NCBI GenBank assembly: GCA_023433855.1
Contig: JAEYTV010000576.1
Location: forward strand, 1 to 16,436
DNA: 16,436 bases
Source of the DNA: Pseudomonadota bacterium
GTDB taxonomy: Bacteria > Pseudomonadota > Alphaproteobacteria > Rhizobiales > Rhizobiaceae
Reading direction: 5' to 3'
Shown: one piece after another, positions 15,398 to 16,436 of the stretch
Position numbering within the stretch: position 1 is the stretch's first letter
Layout: each line of letters opens with the position of its first letter
Position numbers and translations under genes: made by a program
Notes under the pieces: model-generated
Databases searched by the model: none
The model's input: only the letters and a program-made list of their open reading frames with translations
What the model was told of the DNA's origin: nothing

Positions 15398-16194
15398 TGC
15401 AACCGCTGGAAAAAATGCCGGACGAGGCGCGCCGCGAGATCGCGGTGGTGCTGACCGACATCGACGATACGTTGACCGACCATGGCCGGCTGCCGGCCAA
15501 GGCCTATTCGGCGCTGGAGCGGCTGAAGCACGCGGGTTTCATAGTCGCGCCGATCACCGGCCGCCCTGCCGGCTGGTGCGACCTCATCGCACGGCAATGG
15601 CCGGTCGATGGCGTGGTCGGCGAGAACGGCGCCTTCTATTTCCGCCACGATGACGAGAAGCGGCAGCTTGTCCGCTATTTTGCCAAAAGCGTCCGGGACC
15701 GGACCCACGATGCCGCGCGGCTCGACGAGATCCGTCGTACGGTGCTCGCCGAGGTTCCGGGCGCGGCGGTGGCCGCCGACCAACCCTTCCGCATGGCGGA
15801 CCTCGCCATCGATTTTTGCGAGGACGTGCCTCCGCTGCCCCGTTCCGAGGTGCTGAAGATCGTTTCGATCTTCGAACGTTTCGGCGCAACGGCGAAGATT
15901 TCTTCCATACACGTCAACGGCTGGTTCGGCGGCTACGACAAGCTGTCGACGACGCGCCGCTTCCTCGCCGACTGCTTCGACATCGACATAGATCGCGACA
16001 AGTCGCTGATGGTCTTTGCCGGCGACAGCCCGAACGACTCGCCGATGTTCGGCTTCTTCCCGAACAGTGTCGGCGTGGCCAACGTGCTCGACTTCAAGGA
16101 CGATCTTCCGGCCCCGCCGGCCTATGTCGCGAAGGGCCGCGGCGCTGATGGTTTCGCCGAGCTTGCAGACCTCCTGATCGCAGCGAGGAGCTGA
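15397..16194 (+). CDS. HAD-IIB family phosphatase
   Basis: A 265-residue haloacid-dehalogenase-type phosphohydrolase. Motif I is LTDIDDTLTD (19-28), with Asp21 as nucleophile and Asp23 as acid/base. Motif II is PITGRP (52-57). A C2-type cap follows, including VGENGAFYF. The motif III lysine is Lys182 in GGYDKLS, and motif IV is FAGDSPNDSPMF (207-218), binding magnesium. The cap type and GENG pattern resemble sugar-phosphate phosphatases such as the mannosylglycerate-, sucrose- or trehalose-phosphatase branch. It probably removes phosphate from a sugar or polyol intermediate, or detoxifies a side product. ATG 15397 overlaps the upstream stop in TGATG, so it is translationally coupled. The DeoR regulator gene begins one base after its stop. 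Confidence 0.92.
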   Translation: MQPLEKMPDEARREIAVVLTDIDDTLTDHGRLPAKAYSALERLKHAGFIVAPITGRPAGWCDLIARQWPVDGVVGENGAFYFRHDDEKRQLVRYFAKSVRDRTHDAARLDEIRRTVLAEVPGAAVAADQPFRMADLAIDFCEDVPPLPRSEVLKIVSIFERFGATAKISSIHVNGWFGGYDKLSTTRRFLADCFDIDIDRDKSLMVFAGDSPNDSPMFGFFPNSVGVANVLDFKDDLPAPPAYVAKGRGADGFAELADLLIAARS

Positions 16195-16195
16195 A

Positions 16196-16436
16196 ATGGA
16201 TACTGGCCGCCTCACCAAGAAGGAACGCCACGAACTGATCCTCTCGGAGGTCCGCAAGTCGGCGGCGATCCGCATCTCGAAGCTCGCCAAGCGCATCGGA
16301 GTGGCCGGTGAAACGATCCGGCGCGACCTGATCGAGCTCGGTGAAGCCGGCCTCATCAACCGCACCTATGGCGGCGCGACGATCTCGCTGGTGACTTCCG
16401 AGCCGGTGATCTCGGAGCGCGGGCTGACACTGGTCG
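16196..16436 (+). CDS. DeoR/GlpR-family transcriptional regulator (3' truncated by window)
   Basis: The first 80 residues are visible before the window ends. The N-terminal winged helix-turn-helix is typical: KKERHELILSEV, RISKLAKRIGVAGETIRRDL and LINRTYGGAT. The sugar-phosphate-sensing domain lies outside the window. ATG at 16196 has GAGGAG a few bases upstream and starts one base after the HAD stop codon, so the gene belongs to the catabolic operon. Members of this family usually repress their own operon until a phosphorylated intermediate binds. The divergent region at 11773-11955 is the natural target. Confidence 0.93.
   Translation, partial: MDTGRLTKKERHELILSEVRKSAAIRISKLAKRIGVAGETIRRDLIELGEAGLINRTYGGATISLVTSEPVISERGLTLV

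Noticed and set aside
1..16436. CRISPR arrays, insertion sequences, rRNA genes
   Set aside because: I saw no regularly spaced repeats, transposase motifs or rRNA-like sequence in the window.

Overview
The window looks like part of an alphaproteobacterial chromosome, most likely from Hyphomicrobiales/Rhizobiales (Mesorhizobium-, Rhizobium- or Sinorhizobium-like). The reasons are high G+C, tightly overlapping operons with GTG and TTG starts, a carbohydrate ABC transporter beside a dedicated catabolic operon, and an integrated element at a tRNA gene. The genus is an inference.

Left part, 1 to about 7160: this looks like one end of an integrated genomic island. On the + strand lie the C-terminal part of a UvrD-like SF1 helicase (cut by the window edge) and a translationally coupled 542-residue protein of unknown function. 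Facing them on the - strand are a complete DNA (cytosine-5) methyltransferase and a Vsr mismatch endonuclease. Between the two convergent groups sits a frameshifted remnant of the 3' end of a second cytosine methyltransferase (about 2740-2950). After a roughly 485-base stretch with no recognisable gene comes a tyrosine recombinase. It lies directly beside the 3' end of a tRNA with anticodon CAT, which resembles the bacterial tRNA-Ile2 that is modified to lysidine. This is the classical layout of a tRNA-targeting integrative element. Its cargo here is DNA modification plus a possible helicase-based defence module. The far end of the element is outside the window.

Right part, 7240 to 16436: this looks like host metabolic DNA. 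Two divergent operons share a 183-base promoter region (11773-11955). The - strand operon encodes a CUT1-type ABC importer: periplasmic binding protein, two permeases, an ATPase, and a 54-residue two-helix membrane protein. The last four are packed with 4-base overlaps or an 11-base gap. The + strand operon encodes a TIM-barrel protein, an FGGY carbohydrate kinase, a glycerol-1-phosphate dehydrogenase-like protein, an HAD-IIB phosphatase and the start of a DeoR-type repressor, with 1-base overlaps or gaps of 14 bases or less.

The simplest reading is import of a sugar, polyol or polyol conjugate, phosphorylation, oxidation, a TIM-barrel isomerase or aldolase step, phosphate removal, and local repression by the DeoR protein. 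The substrate cannot be named from sequence alone. This gene combination is the best candidate for an undescribed pathway. The helicase/unknown-protein pair is the best candidate for an undescribed defence system.
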